A DNA stretch of 39,107 bases from Candidatus Moraniibacteriota bacterium (GCA_017983435.1 JAGOBM010000003.1:70124-109230), one strand, 5' to 3'. Shown: positions 14,355 through 23,062, counted from the first letter of the stretch. Notes: a model not told the origin generated them from the letters alone. Numbers and translations: made by a program.

Positions 14355-16118
14355 CTACTGCTGGTCAGCCTGATGGATCGGCAATCGGACGATAAAGGTC
14401 GTCCCGACTCCCTCCTGACTTTCAAAGGTAACCGTACCGCGATTCTCTTCTACGTAGGATTTTACCACAGAAAGTCCGAGGCCACTGCCATCGGTAAACG
14501 ACCGGACCGCATTGCCCGCCCGGAAAAACTTCGAGAAGAGCTTCGACTGGTCTTCCAGGGGGACACCGATACCTGTATCGGTGATGCGGATCTCGAGCAT
14601 ATCCTGGACTGATTGCACCTCTATAGTGATCGTGCCGTCCTGGCGATTGTAGCGTATAGCATTGGAAACGAGATTCTCAATCGCATCGAAGATATGCTGC
14701 TGGGTGATGTGGATCAGTGGAAGACCCTCCGGCGGAGCATACGTGATCACTACTCCCCGCTGCTTCGCCTCTCCATCCAGGGTCTCGATCACTTTGTTGA
14801 TCAGCTGGGTGATATCTGAATCCTGGGCTTCTTCCTGGGCCCGCCCCTGATCGATGCGCGATACGTCGAGCAGATCATTGACCAAGCCGAGCAGCCGGGT
14901 GCTGTTGTCATAGAGCTGCTGCACCGCTTCGGAAGCGCCTTTCGGGAGCTTGCCAAAATCACCGTTCCGCAAGAGCTCCATACTCCAGCGCATGCTGCCG
15001 ATCGGCGTACGCAGCTGATGCGCCGCCACCGACAGGAAGCGGTCTTTCATCTGCTCGAGCTCATACTTCTCAGTGATATCCTGAAAAATAACGATGACAC
15101 CCAAAAGCTTCTGCGTATCATCGATGATCGGGGAGGCCGTACCCGTCACCGGCAGTTTCTTGTCATCCTTGACTGCAAAAGTATGGTTTGGAAAAATGAC
15201 GGTCTCCTGATTCTCCAACACGGTTTGGATCGGAAACTGCCGCTCAAGATCCGTCGCATCACCCGCTTCAAAGATGAAGTGATCCGACGTATGCGTCCCC
15301 ATGATCTCTTCCGGTGACTTGCCTATATATTCTGCCGCTGTCTTATTGATAAAAATGATTTTCCGATCCGCATCCGTCGCATAGACCGCCTCGCCGATCG
15401 ACTCGAGGAAACGCAGTATACCCTCTGCGCGCTCCTTTTCCGTCCGGATCAGGACATTGGCCTCTTCGAGCTCTCGGGAATGCCGTTCGATATCATCCTG
15501 ATGCTGGCGCTCCGCCGTGATATCCCGCTCGATACCGATGAAGAACTTCACCTGACCCCGCGCGTCGAGAATCGGCGATGTGTTGATACTCGCCAGATAT
15601 CGGGTTCCGTCCTTGCGACGATTGGTCACTTCACCCAGATAGGGACGCTTCTCTTGTTTGAGCGCATGCCAGAATGACTCATAAAACTCGCGTGACATCT
15701 GCTTGCCCCACAACGCCGGCGTCTTCCCGAGCATCTCTTCGATGGTAAACCCGGTCAGTTTCTCAGCGGCCTCATTCGCGTACAGCACATGACCATCAGG
15801 ATCGGTGATAACCGTATGATTGAAGCTGTTGTCAGCCGCGAGCTTGAACTTATCGAGCTCTTCTTTCTGGGCACGCAGCTTCTCCTCCGACTCCTGAATA
15901 TCCTCCAGGATATTGATCATCGCACGCTTATTACGCTCGAGAAACCGGTTCCGCTCCTGCAAGAGTGCCAAAGCTTCCTCCTCCCGCGAGAGCGGTTCGA
16001 GGAAATCCGGAGTCGACACAGAAGCATCCGGCTTCGATGCCTCCGCTCCGGCCTTCTCCGATGATACTCCTTGTGATGCCATACCTCTGTATTCAGGATT
16101 TTTTCGCCCGTAATTCAC
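14355..16118 (-). CDS. Cytoplasmic PAS-PAS sensor histidine kinase
   Basis: 587 aa from GTG 16118, with AGGAGG 6-7 nt upstream, inside the preceding gene (26-nt overlap); an ATG at 16082 is the alternative. Order: coiled coil (45-95), PAS 1 (95-210, ending FFIGIERDITAERQ), short coil, PAS 2 (235-350, ending VIVIFQDITEKYELE), HisKA with the phosphoaccepting His in SVAAHQLRTPIG, and HATPase_c with N box ENLVSNAIRYN, G1 DTGIGV and G2 GSGLGLSVV. No membrane segment. The overlapping upstream gene encodes a membrane sensor without a kinase domain, so signals may pass between the two proteins. The next gene is the likely phosphate acceptor. Confidence 0.92.
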   Translation of the reverse strand: MNYGRKNPEYRGMASQGVSSEKAGAEASKPDASVSTPDFLEPLSREEEALALLQERNRFLERNKRAMINILEDIQESEEKLRAQKEELDKFKLAADNSFNHTVITDPDGHVLYANEAAEKLTGFTIEEMLGKTPALWGKQMSREFYESFWHALKQEKRPYLGEVTNRRKDGTRYLASINTSPILDARGQVKFFIGIERDITAERQHQDDIERHSRELEEANVLIRTEKERAEGILRFLESIGEAVYATDADRKIIFINKTAAEYIGKSPEEIMGTHTSDHFIFEAGDATDLERQFPIQTVLENQETVIFPNHTFAVKDDKKLPVTGTASPIIDDTQKLLGVIVIFQDITEKYELEQMKDRFLSVAAHQLRTPIGSMRWSMELLRNGDFGKLPKGASEAVQQLYDNSTRLLGLVNDLLDVSRIDQGRAQEEAQDSDITQLINKVIETLDGEAKQRGVVITYAPPEGLPLIHITQQHIFDAIENLVSNAIRYNRQDGTITIEVQSVQDMLEIRITDTGIGVPLEDQSKLFSKFFRAGNAVRSFTDGSGLGLSVVKSYVEENRGTVTFESQEGVGTTFIVRLPIHQADQQ

Positions 16119-17598
16119 GCAACTCCTCCTTCATCTCGAGCATCTTTTCCTCACGAGCCATCAGAAGACCATTCATTTCCTCGAGCTCCTGTGTGAAGGC
16201 CTTCGTTTCAAGCTGTATCGATTTCTCCTTGTGAATATCGACGACGATACCCAGATACCCAACCAGCTCACCGGTAGACGCGATGTACGGCACCGCCGAC
16301 TCCGCTACCCAGCCATATTCTCCACCCTTCCCTCGGAACCGATACTCCAGACGGAACGGGCGCTTGGCCTCACGCGCTTCACTCATCAGACCTTTGCGGA
16401 TACCTTTATCCTCGATAAATACTCTTTCTTCCCAGTTGTTCTGCCCCTCCGTATCACCGATGAAGTCCCGCGCGCTCTGATTGAGGTAGGTGTACTGACC
16501 GTTCTCATCCGTCATCCAGATCATGACCGGCGCGATATTGGCCAAGACATCGAACTGGCTCTCGCTTTTCTTGGTCCGCTCGATCATCGACTGCAGCATA
16601 TCGAGCATCGCGTTGATATCTTTCCCAAGCGATGCGAACTCATCCCGACCAGTGACTGTCACTCGCGCCTGCGCATCTTTCTGTTCAGCGATGTGATTCA
16701 CCTCCGACTCAAGCCGAAGCACCCGTCGCAATACCAGCCATTCTTCCAGGAGAACAATGAACGCGACAAAGACGAAGGACAGTGCGATCATCGCCCGCAT
16801 GAACAGTGCAGACTCCGCGACGCCGCGCGCGATAATCTGGCCAGGATACCGGGCCTGCAGCACGAAAGACGGGCGGGCGGAGGAATCTGCCAGCACGTGA
16901 GAGGCATGCACTTCATGACTGGCTTGATCGATATCGATGTATACTTCCTCACCCTGGACGATTGATCCATCAGCGTACGGGTCCAGCATCAAACTGACTC
17001 CAGCCATTGTGCCGATCTCATCGAGGTATACCTGATCCAACATACGACCGAAATACAGGCGCCCACGCGGCTCACCAGTACCATCACTCATGATGATCGG
17101 CTGTGCCATCACCAGCAATGGCTGTCCTTCATACGCAACGATACCCGAAAAATCCTGTTCCGCTGACACAGCTATACGAAAACGCTCATCCTCAGCTAGA
17201 AATCTGATCAATGGTTCCGGTATTACGGAAGACCCCTGTCCAGTCATGACCTGCTTACTAAACACGACCCGATTATCCCTATCCAAAAAGAGCGCTATAT
17301 TCACCCCGAGCGCATCAAAGGTCTCATCATTCAGATTGGACTCGATATACTCCGGATCAACCGTCTGCATGAAATCATACGTATCATCCCAGCGTGACCA
17401 ATCAAGGCCCTGGACTCTGAAGTTCTCAACATCCCGAGCGATGATACCATCCACCACACGGATCTCTTCGGAAGCGTCCTCCCGCTGCGCTTCGACGAAA
17501 CCCCGCATCAGACGGGTATCGATAAACCAAGATACCGTATTGAACAACACGAGCAATATCGAGGAAACTATCAACAACACTTTGAGACGGAGGCCCAT
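16093..17598 (-). CDS. CHASE4-HAMP-PAS membrane sensor lacking a kinase domain
   Basis: 501 aa. Two membrane helices (residues 5-25 and about 265-285, ALFMRAMIALSFVFVAFIVL) flank an extracellular CHASE4-type domain (EIRVVDGIIARDVENFRVQG and DWSRWDDTYDF are typical). A HAMP segment follows (WLVLRRVLRLESEVNHIAE to LGKDINAMLDMLQSMI), then one PAS/PAC domain (about 350-460, ending GYLGIVVDIHKEKS) and a coiled coil that ends the protein. No HisKA, GGDEF or methyl-accepting region is present. The stop overlaps the start of the PAS-PAS histidine kinase, suggesting a sensor and kinase split over two chains. It begins 12 nt after the LytR_C-domain gene. Confidence 0.88.
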   Translation of the reverse strand: MGLRLKVLLIVSSILLVLFNTVSWFIDTRLMRGFVEAQREDASEEIRVVDGIIARDVENFRVQGLDWSRWDDTYDFMQTVDPEYIESNLNDETFDALGVNIALFLDRDNRVVFSKQVMTGQGSSVIPEPLIRFLAEDERFRIAVSAEQDFSGIVAYEGQPLLVMAQPIIMSDGTGEPRGRLYFGRMLDQVYLDEIGTMAGVSLMLDPYADGSIVQGEEVYIDIDQASHEVHASHVLADSSARPSFVLQARYPGQIIARGVAESALFMRAMIALSFVFVAFIVLLEEWLVLRRVLRLESEVNHIAEQKDAQARVTVTGRDEFASLGKDINAMLDMLQSMIERTKKSESQFDVLANIAPVMIWMTDENGQYTYLNQSARDFIGDTEGQNNWEERVFIEDKGIRKGLMSEAREAKRPFRLEYRFRGKGGEYGWVAESAVPYIASTGELVGYLGIVVDIHKEKSIQLETKAFTQELEEMNGLLMAREEKMLEMKEELRELRAKKS

Positions 17599-17610
17599 AC
17601 CACGAGATGT

Positions 17611-18222
17611 TTATTTACCGATGATAACCACGATAGCCCCAGACGATGCTTCAGCATCCGTCTTCGGCGCTTCCTTGCTCACAGCTTTCGGATACTGTTT
17701 GAGCAGCGATTTGACTACAGCCGCCGCAGAGAGCGCTTTGTCAGCAGCGTGATAGACCACGACTCCCGTATAATCCTTCGTCGTGTTGCCCGTCGTCACT
17801 GTGACATATCCGTCCTGCTTCAACAGAGCAGCTACTGTCCCAGCGCTCCCTTTGATTCCCCCTCCATTCAATACCGCTATGGTCTCCTGTTTTACATCGG
17901 ACACCGCCGTCGCTTCCGACGCTACCGGAGCAGAAGGCATAGCTACCGGCACGACCGTTTCTGACGTCTTACCGGTTTCGGTCGCATCTACAGCGATACT
18001 TCCTGAGAGCTCTCTGATAGATGATTTCTCTTCACGCGCTTCAAGATACACCCGTGTATACAGCCACCAGAGCGAACCCCCGACGAGGAGACACCCGAGC
18101 AATACGACACCGCCGAGCAGCCCGGCTCCATACCACCCCTCTCGAGAAGTATGCCGCTTCGCCGGGTGATGATCTCCGGCCGCTATCACGTCATCTTTCG
18201 ATGCTAATTCTGTTTCCTCCAT
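17611..18222 (-). CDS. Membrane-anchored LytR C-terminal-domain protein
   Basis: 203 aa. A cytoplasmic N-terminus (about 30 aa, polar and His-rich), one membrane helix (GAGLLGGVVLLGCLLVGGSLWWLY), a linker rich in Val, Ser and Thr, and a C-terminal domain of about 85 aa (IAVLNGGGIKGSAGTVAALL; KDYTGVVVYH; ending AIVVIIGK) matching the LytR_C fold found at the end of LytR-CpsA-Psr wall enzymes. The catalytic LCP domain is absent, so a wall-binding or sensory role is more likely. First gene of the signalling operon, 12 nt before the CHASE4 sensor. Confidence 0.82.
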   Translation of the reverse strand: MEETELASKDDVIAAGDHHPAKRHTSREGWYGAGLLGGVVLLGCLLVGGSLWWLYTRVYLEAREEKSSIRELSGSIAVDATETGKTSETVVPVAMPSAPVASEATAVSDVKQETIAVLNGGGIKGSAGTVAALLKQDGYVTVTTGNTTKDYTGVVVYHAADKALSAAAVVKSLLKQYPKAVSKEAPKTDAEASSGAIVVIIGK

Positions 18223-18310
18223 AGAAAAAAATATTCGTTTTCAGTATACCACGCACCACGAAAAAAGGATGCCTGATGCATCCCTTTTCATCTCTCTGCT
18301 TCTGTGTCCG

Positions 18311-19543
18311 CTACCGGATAGCCGACGCTACCGCCTTGGCGACCCGCGGATCAAACGTATTCGGAATGATAGCGCGCGCCGTCGGCCGCTTCACGAGCGC
18401 CGCCAGCTTCTTGGCCGCTGCCAAGAGCATCTCATCAGTGATATCGCGCACGCCATGATCAAGCGCCCCGCGGAATATACCCGGGAAACCGAGCGAGTTG
18501 TTGATCTGGTTGTCGAAATCCGAGCGTCCGGTCGCGATCACCGCCGCCCCGCCGGCTCGCGCCTCATCCGGCATGATTTCCGGCACCGGGTTGGCCAAAG
18601 CAAACACGATCGGCTGCTTGTTCATGCGGGCGATATCATTGCGATTCACCGTGCCTCCCTTGGAAACCCCGATAAAGACATCCGAACTAACAAAAGCATC
18701 CTGCAAGGTCCCATTGCGATTCTCCTTATTCGTCAGCTGCACGATCTCGAGTTTGTGTCGGTCGAGATCCCGACGGGACGGAGAGAGTATCCCCTTGCTA
18801 TCCACAACCAGGATGTCTCCGACGCCGAACAGGAGCAAGAGCTTGGTGATCGCCTGCCCCGCCGCTCCGGCACCTGACACGACGATACGGATCTGATGCG
18901 GATGTTTCTTGACCACCCGGAGCGCATTGATGAGGCCAGCGAGGACCACGAGCGCCGTCCCATGCTGATCATCATGCATGACCGGAATATCCAAGAGCTC
19001 CTTGAGCCGAGTCTCGATCTCGAAACAGCGCGGGGCCGCGATATCCTCGAGATTGATACCACCGAAACCGGGAGCGATATGTTTGACAGTCTCGATGATA
19101 GCCTCCGTATCCTGCGTCGAGAGCACGATCGGAAAGGCATCGACCCCGGCCAATGCCTTGAAGAGCATCGCTTTGCCCTCCATGACCGGCAGCGCAGCCT
19201 CCGGACCGATATTGCCGAGACCGAGTACTGCCGAACCATCCGAGACGACCGCCACGGTATTGGATTTGATCGTATACTCACGCGTCTTGTCTTTGTTCTT
19301 GGCCAAAAACGACGACACCGCACCGACACCCGGCGTGTAGTACACCGACAGGTCCGCTTTGCTCGCTACCTTGGCTTTCGGCGTAACCGCGATCTTGCCC
19401 CGGAGTTTCTTGTGTATGCGGAGCGATTTCTCACCGATGCTCTCCGCCGCTGTTTTTTTCTTCGAAACGGGCTTGATTGACTTCCGGACTGCTTTCTTCT
19501 TGGTCGCTGGTTTTTTAACAACTGTTTTCTTAGGAGCAGCCAT
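18311..19543 (-). CDS. NAD(P)-dependent malic enzyme
   Basis: 410 aa. Converts malate to pyruvate and CO2 with reduction of NAD(P). Catalytic-domain signatures: the Tyr in SVYYTPGVGAVSS, Lys in MEGKAMLFKALAGVDAFPI, metal ligands in GGINLEDIAAPRCFEIE and HDDQHGTA; Rossmann loop VVSGAGAAGQA; NAD-domain ends FALANPVPEI and DFDNQINNSLGFPGIFRG. The short bacterial form. Unusual is a Lys/Ala-rich N-terminal extension of about 30 residues (KKTVVKKPATKKKAVRKS) like histone H1 tails. It starts 3 nt after the mscL stop, so the two are co-transcribed. The cofactor cannot be decided by eye. Confidence 0.93.
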   Translation of the reverse strand: MAAPKKTVVKKPATKKKAVRKSIKPVSKKKTAAESIGEKSLRIHKKLRGKIAVTPKAKVASKADLSVYYTPGVGAVSSFLAKNKDKTREYTIKSNTVAVVSDGSAVLGLGNIGPEAALPVMEGKAMLFKALAGVDAFPIVLSTQDTEAIIETVKHIAPGFGGINLEDIAAPRCFEIETRLKELLDIPVMHDDQHGTALVVLAGLINALRVVKKHPHQIRIVVSGAGAAGQAITKLLLLFGVGDILVVDSKGILSPSRRDLDRHKLEIVQLTNKENRNGTLQDAFVSSDVFIGVSKGGTVNRNDIARMNKQPIVFALANPVPEIMPDEARAGGAAVIATGRSDFDNQINNSLGFPGIFRGALDHGVRDITDEMLLAAAKKLAALVKRPTARAIIPNTFDPRVAKAVASAIR

Positions 19544-19546
19544 AGG

Positions 19547-19852
19547 TTATTTCTCTTTTTTCTTATCAATATTTTCAAGACCGAGCCCCTTCACACCAAA
19601 ATACACGACCGCCGCGATGACCGCAAAATCGATCATCACCGCTAGGAAATCACCCCACAGGATGGCCGTCGTACCGATTTCGAGCTTCGCACTCTTGAGA
19701 CCCTCGGCTGCCCCGAGCACGACACCGAGTATCGGATTGATGATATCCGTCACCAGAGCCGAAACCACTTTCGATACCGCACCACCGAGGACAAAACCGA
19801 CCGCCAACCCGACCACTCCCTGACTCCTGATGAATTCCATGAACCCCTTCAT
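19547..19852 (-). CDS. mscL: Large-conductance mechanosensitive channel
   Basis: 101 aa from ATG 19852 with GGAG 8-9 nt upstream; the in-frame extension to 19933 is not supported. The N-terminal amphipathic helix and first pore helix read MKGFMEFIRSQGVVGLAVGF, then VLGGAVSKVVSALVTDIINP, the family signature. The second helix is DFLAVMIDFAVIAAVVYFGV, followed by a short charged tail (ENIDKKKEK). It opens under membrane tension to release solutes during osmotic downshock. The protein is at the short end of the family because the periplasmic loop and tail are reduced. Directly followed by the malic enzyme gene. Confidence 0.93.
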   Translation of the reverse strand: MKGFMEFIRSQGVVGLAVGFVLGGAVSKVVSALVTDIINPILGVVLGAAEGLKSAKLEIGTTAILWGDFLAVMIDFAVIAAVVYFGVKGLGLENIDKKKEK

Positions 19853-19963
19853 AAAGGCTTCTCCGTTACTTTTTACCGCTCCCAGTATACACCTTTCACG
19901 CCAGTAGAAAAAATGGCTGAAACATGCTACCATAGCAGTAAATCATTCATTAACGCTACCACT

Positions 19964-20242
19964 ATGGAAAGTCTCGATTTCACCGGAGCCATCCAAGAAC
20001 ATCCCAAAACGCCAGCCGAGCTCGCCGAAATCCTCCGCAAGCAGGGCGAGGAATTCCGCCAGACACAGGCTGCCGCCACAGAACTCGATTTCACTGCTCA
20101 TGAAGCTGCTCTGAAGGATGCACGTCAGGCGGCTGAGCTCCTCGAGAAAATCAAGTCCATGCCGGATGATCGTATCGTTCCCGATGAAGATGATCCCTAC
20201 AGCAAATTCGGTGATCAGGCCAATCGGCGCGGGATCCACTAG
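19964..20242 (+). CDS. Small helical hypothetical protein
   Basis: 92 aa from ATG 19964; an upstream in-frame ATG (19913) would overlap the mscL promoter region and is less likely. Soluble, acidic and mostly helical: a stretch of Glu/Gln/Ala-rich heptads (TPAELAEILRKQGEEFRQTQ and LKDARQAAELLEKI) suggests a coiled coil or helical pair. It ends with an acidic disordered tail (DDRIVPDEDDPYSKFG). It is a lone plus-strand gene, divergent from mscL and convergent with the cyclophilin gene, with which it shares a terminator. Function unknown; no motif recognised. Confidence 0.65.
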   Translation: MESLDFTGAIQEHPKTPAELAEILRKQGEEFRQTQAAATELDFTAHEAALKDARQAAELLEKIKSMPDDRIVPDEDDPYSKFGDQANRRGIH

Positions 20243-20261
20243 ATCCTATTGTTCTACCGGA

Positions 20262-20296
20262 GCAAAAAACAGTCCTGATATCAGGGCTGTTTTTCT
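20262..20296. terminator. Bidirectional terminator
   Basis: AAAAAACAG, CCTGATATCAGG core, CTGTTTTT: a near-perfect palindrome flanked by A and T runs, between the convergent 92-aa and cyclophilin genes. Confidence 0.85.
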
Positions 20297-20308
20297 TTTT
20301 CTTCCGCT

Positions 20309-21055
20309 CTATTGTCCTTCCGTGATTTCGACGGTCCGGATCTCGACCGGTGTCACCGGCTTCGAGCCTTCTCCACCTGGCTGGGTCGGCGCCTCAGCGA
20401 TCTTGTCGACCACGTCCATGCCAGCCGTCACCTCGCCAAAAATCACATAATTCTTCGGCAGAGCGGCATTGGCATGCATGATGAAAAACTGGCTGCCATT
20501 GGTATCCGGACCAGCATTGGCCATCGCCACGATACCCCGCGTGTACTCACCCATAAACGGCTCATCATCGAAGCGATACCCCGGGCCACCCATACCGGTG
20601 CCAGTCGGATCACCACCCTGGACCATGAAGCCCTTGATCGTCCGATGAAAGATGACATTGTCATAGAACTTCTCCTTGGCCAAAAACACGAAATTGTTCA
20701 CGGTCATCGGCGTCTCGCTCGCGTGGAGCTTGATATCGATATCGCCGAGCGCGGTCTTGAGCGTCGCTTTGTACTGCTTCGTGCTGTCGATCTGCATCGC
20801 CGGAGCGGCCGTATAGGTCTTTTTTCCTTGCATATCCAATGTCGGAGTCACTTGATTAATCGGTTTGGTGGTCTGTGTACCCTGTCCGGCCGCCGAGGAT
20901 GATTTCGCATCCGCCGCCGTCTCTGCCTTCTTGTTGTAGTCGATCGTCAGACTCTCGCCTTCACCCGTTGCCTTCTGCTTCACCTCAGCCGTATCCATGG
21001 AACAGCCGGAGAGGAGGAGGGCGCTGCCGACGACGATCCAGTGCCATCGTTGCAT
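20309..21055 (-). CDS. Cyclophilin-type peptidyl-prolyl isomerase, lipoprotein
   Basis: 248 aa. The signal peptide ends in a lipobox (ALLLSGC, lipidated C18), so the protein is tethered outside the membrane. A Thr/Ala/Gln-rich linker of about 75 aa leads to a complete cyclophilin domain (residues 95-248) with VIFHRTIKGFMVQGGDPTG (catalytic Arg in FHR), FDDE, GSQFFIMHA and YVIFGEVTAGMDVVDKIAEAP. It speeds cis-trans isomerisation at proline in exported proteins, a plausible helper for the many secreted beta proteins here. It has a TATACT box just upstream and ends at a shared bidirectional terminator. Confidence 0.93.
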   Translation of the reverse strand: MQRWHWIVVGSALLLSGCSMDTAEVKQKATGEGESLTIDYNKKAETAADAKSSSAAGQGTQTTKPINQVTPTLDMQGKKTYTAAPAMQIDSTKQYKATLKTALGDIDIKLHASETPMTVNNFVFLAKEKFYDNVIFHRTIKGFMVQGGDPTGTGMGGPGYRFDDEPFMGEYTRGIVAMANAGPDTNGSQFFIMHANAALPKNYVIFGEVTAGMDVVDKIAEAPTQPGGEGSKPVTPVEIRTVEITEGQ

Positions 21056-21108
21056 AGACTTTTCTATTACATTGTCTTACTCATTCAGTATACCAGATAC
21101 TCTGTCGC

Positions 21109-22440
21109 TCACTCGATCACTTCGATCGCCCCGCGATACATGCCCATAGAGCAGCTGAATGGGATTTCTCCCGTCTCCGTCGCGGTGAACTCAATCACAT
21201 TTTCCCCCGGCTTGAGAGCTTCACGTACCCCGATCTTGGGAGCGACAAAGCTGACCGCACAGGTATACGAATCCTCGGAATCGATAATCCAGCGCACCCG
21301 CTCGCCCTTATGTACGACGAACTTCTCCGGCGAATAGCCGGTAGCGGTCTGCTTCATATGGATAGTCCGCACCGGAGCCTCGGCATCGACCGCCACGGCC
21401 GCATCGCTCTGTGTCCCGAGCGAGAAGATATTGTTTGCATTGACGATATTCCACAGCGCGAGTCCGACCACGATCAGACCGGCAAAACGGAAGAAGTAGC
21501 GGCCGAGACTCCCTCGCGCTACCGAAGCAGCACTCCCGATCAACAAGAGCCCCGGGGTCGTCCCCAGAGCAAATGCCCCCAGCAAGACCGCACCGAGCCA
21601 CGCACTCCCCTGGCTCACCGCGTAGAGCTGCACCGCCTGCGTGAATCCGCACGGCAAGAAGAACGTGAGCGCACCAAGCAGCGCCGTCCGCCGCCGGCTG
21701 TACGCCCGAGAAACATGCGTTTCAATACCGAGCGCCCGGGCCAGACCCTTCGGCAGCGAAAGTCTCCACCCCGAAAGACGCGGTGAAATCTCGAGCAATT
21801 GCAATCCGACGAGCAACATGACGAGAGCGACAAGGAGCGTCAGCGAAGCCAGTACGGATGAAGACAGCGTCAGCCAAGAGCCCGCATACCCGATCAAGGC
21901 GCCGAGCAGAGCGAAGCCGACGATACGGCCGAGATTGAAATACATCTGCGGTTCCAATCGCCGACGTGACGAGGCTTCCGGATGCCGCTCGGCGAATCGG
22001 GCCGCGATACCGAGCACCAACCCGCCGATCAGCGCCATGCACGTCGACACTCCAGCAGCCAGACCGAGCAAGAGCACCGAGCCGATGCTTCCCAAATCGT
22101 CCACCGTGCCAAATGAGATACTCGTAAATCCGCTAGCCGCGAGTACGAGCCCGAGTACGACTATCCCGCCCAAAGCGAAAAGCGTTTCTACGTAGATACG
22201 GATATCTGTCGAAAACCATGGCAACCGTACCTCTCCATCGCCACGCGCGTACCCGAGCGATCGGATTGTCGCAGAGAGCTGCTCATCATCCAACGATCCC
22301 TGATGCTCGATGACGATACGGCCAGTCCTATGATTCGCTTCGACCCGGCTGACTCCGGAGAGCTTCTTCATCTCACTTTCTGTCCGGAGTTCGCAGGAGC
22401 GGCAGTGCATCCCGCGCAAAAATATCTCTTGTTTATCCAT
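21109..22440 (-). CDS. HMA - TauE/DsbD-like membrane - cupredoxin fusion
   Basis: 443 aa from ATG 22440 (MDKQEIFLRGMHCRSCE); the frame opens at 22497 without support. Three parts: a heavy-metal-associated domain (1-65) with the metal-binding pair C13/C16 in GMHCRSC; a six-to-eight-helix domain (80-330) of the sulfite exporter TauE/SafE or DsbD transmembrane type, with Cys-containing STCMALIGG and FFLPCGFTQAVQLYAV; and an outward cupredoxin-like domain (350-443) with His in IHMKQTATGYSPEKF and FSCSMGMYRGAIEV near the end. The layout points to copper handling: cytosolic delivery, membrane transfer and an external copper site. The divergent 61-aa CPHC protein may be related. Direction of transport is inferred, not shown. 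Confidence 0.87.
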   Translation of the reverse strand: MDKQEIFLRGMHCRSCELRTESEMKKLSGVSRVEANHRTGRIVIEHQGSLDDEQLSATIRSLGYARGDGEVRLPWFSTDIRIYVETLFALGGIVVLGLVLAASGFTSISFGTVDDLGSIGSVLLLGLAAGVSTCMALIGGLVLGIAARFAERHPEASSRRRLEPQMYFNLGRIVGFALLGALIGYAGSWLTLSSSVLASLTLLVALVMLLVGLQLLEISPRLSGWRLSLPKGLARALGIETHVSRAYSRRRTALLGALTFFLPCGFTQAVQLYAVSQGSAWLGAVLLGAFALGTTPGLLLIGSAASVARGSLGRYFFRFAGLIVVGLALWNIVNANNIFSLGTQSDAAVAVDAEAPVRTIHMKQTATGYSPEKFVVHKGERVRWIIDSEDSYTCAVSFVAPKIGVREALKPGENVIEFTATETGEIPFSCSMGMYRGAIEVIE

Positions 22441-22509
22441 AATAGTTTGAAAATGGTCAATAGTGTCTAAAATCCGGACGTCTCCATATGATAGCATGAC
22501 TCACCCATC

Positions 22510-22538
22510 TTGACCGACGCATTTTTTTCTGCTATACT
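22510..22538 (+). promoter_or_regulatory. Promoter of the 61-aa CPHC protein gene
   Basis: TTGACC (22510-22515), 17-bp spacer ending in TGC, TATACT (22533-22538). Near-consensus, with an extended -10. Confidence 0.85.
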
Positions 22539-22562
22539 AAGAGTGTTGAGGAATGCGAAAGC

Positions 22563-22591
22563 GCGGGTGATCTCACCCGCCTTTTCTTTTT
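22563..22591 (+). terminator. Terminator-like hairpin in the leader of the 61-aa gene
   Basis: GCGGGTGA, TC, TCACCCGC (22563-22580) followed by CTTTTCTTTTT. It lies about 20 nt after the expected transcript start and about 40 nt before the ATG at 22633. A tiny frame, MRKRG, overlaps its left arm. Attenuator or short RNA are both possible. Confidence 0.75.
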
Positions 22592-22632
22592 CTCAGCGTA
22601 GTTGTTTGAAAATAATTATTAATACCAATTCT

Positions 22633-22818
22633 ATGGCGGAAATCCGCATGGAAGAGGGCACGACCGAGACAGTCGCCTCACAGGAGGGAGACGCCTGTCC
22701 GCACTGCGCGAAACACGCGCAAGAGGCAGCCGAGAATCACGAGAGTTCTCTCGCGTTTCTTCTGGCACTGATGCCGCTGATCGTGCTCACATTTTTTGGT
22801 CAGGTAGGATTGCTGTAA
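22633..22818 (+). CDS. Small CPHC membrane peptide
   Basis: 61 aa from ATG 22633; longer in-frame starts would run through the leader hairpin. The first half is acidic and soluble with DACPHCAKHAQEAAENHE: a CxxC pair with nearby His residues that could bind a metal or act as a thiol pair. The second half is one membrane helix (SLAFLLALMPLIVLTFFGQV). Divergent from the HMA-TauE-cupredoxin gene, about 190 nt away, so a shared role in metal or thiol handling is plausible. It is followed by its own terminator. No family recognised. Confidence 0.65.
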   Translation: MAEIRMEEGTTETVASQEGDACPHCAKHAQEAAENHESSLAFLLALMPLIVLTFFGQVGLL

Positions 22819-22853
22819 AAATAAGCAGCCCTCACCTTAAACCAAAATAAAAC

Positions 22854-22884
22854 AAAAAGCCAAGCTTTACCGCTGGCTTTTTTG
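22854..22884 (+). terminator. Terminator of the 61-aa gene
   Basis: AAAAAGCCA and TGGCTTTTTT pair around an AGC/GC inner stem; the T run is on the plus strand, 36 nt after the stop. Confidence 0.8.
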
Positions 22885-22948
22885 CTTTTCTAAGCAAAGC
22901 ATCAGCGCTCACCCGAAATGGCCGATGCAACACAAACCTACGATCGAA

Positions 22949-23045
22949 GAAACTTTCAGGAGGGTGCGGGGAAGATTTTTCTGATGCCCGAGACTTCCGA
23001 GGCGATAGTGAGGAAAAGTGTTCCCCGCACCCTCCTGAAAGTTTC
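22949..23045 (+). repeat. Conserved-loop hairpin, copy B
   Basis: Arms 22949-22973 and 23021-23045 are perfect 25-bp inverted copies. The 47-nt interval holds the shared 17-nt motif at 22992-23008, here followed by TGAG instead of CGAG. Further pairing inside the arms includes a T-G wobble in this orientation. It lies 3' of the 61-aa gene, same strand, between two terminators. The gap 22819-23151 holds only these elements. Confidence 0.88.
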
Positions 23046-23062
23046 GTTATTTTTGAAAGACG

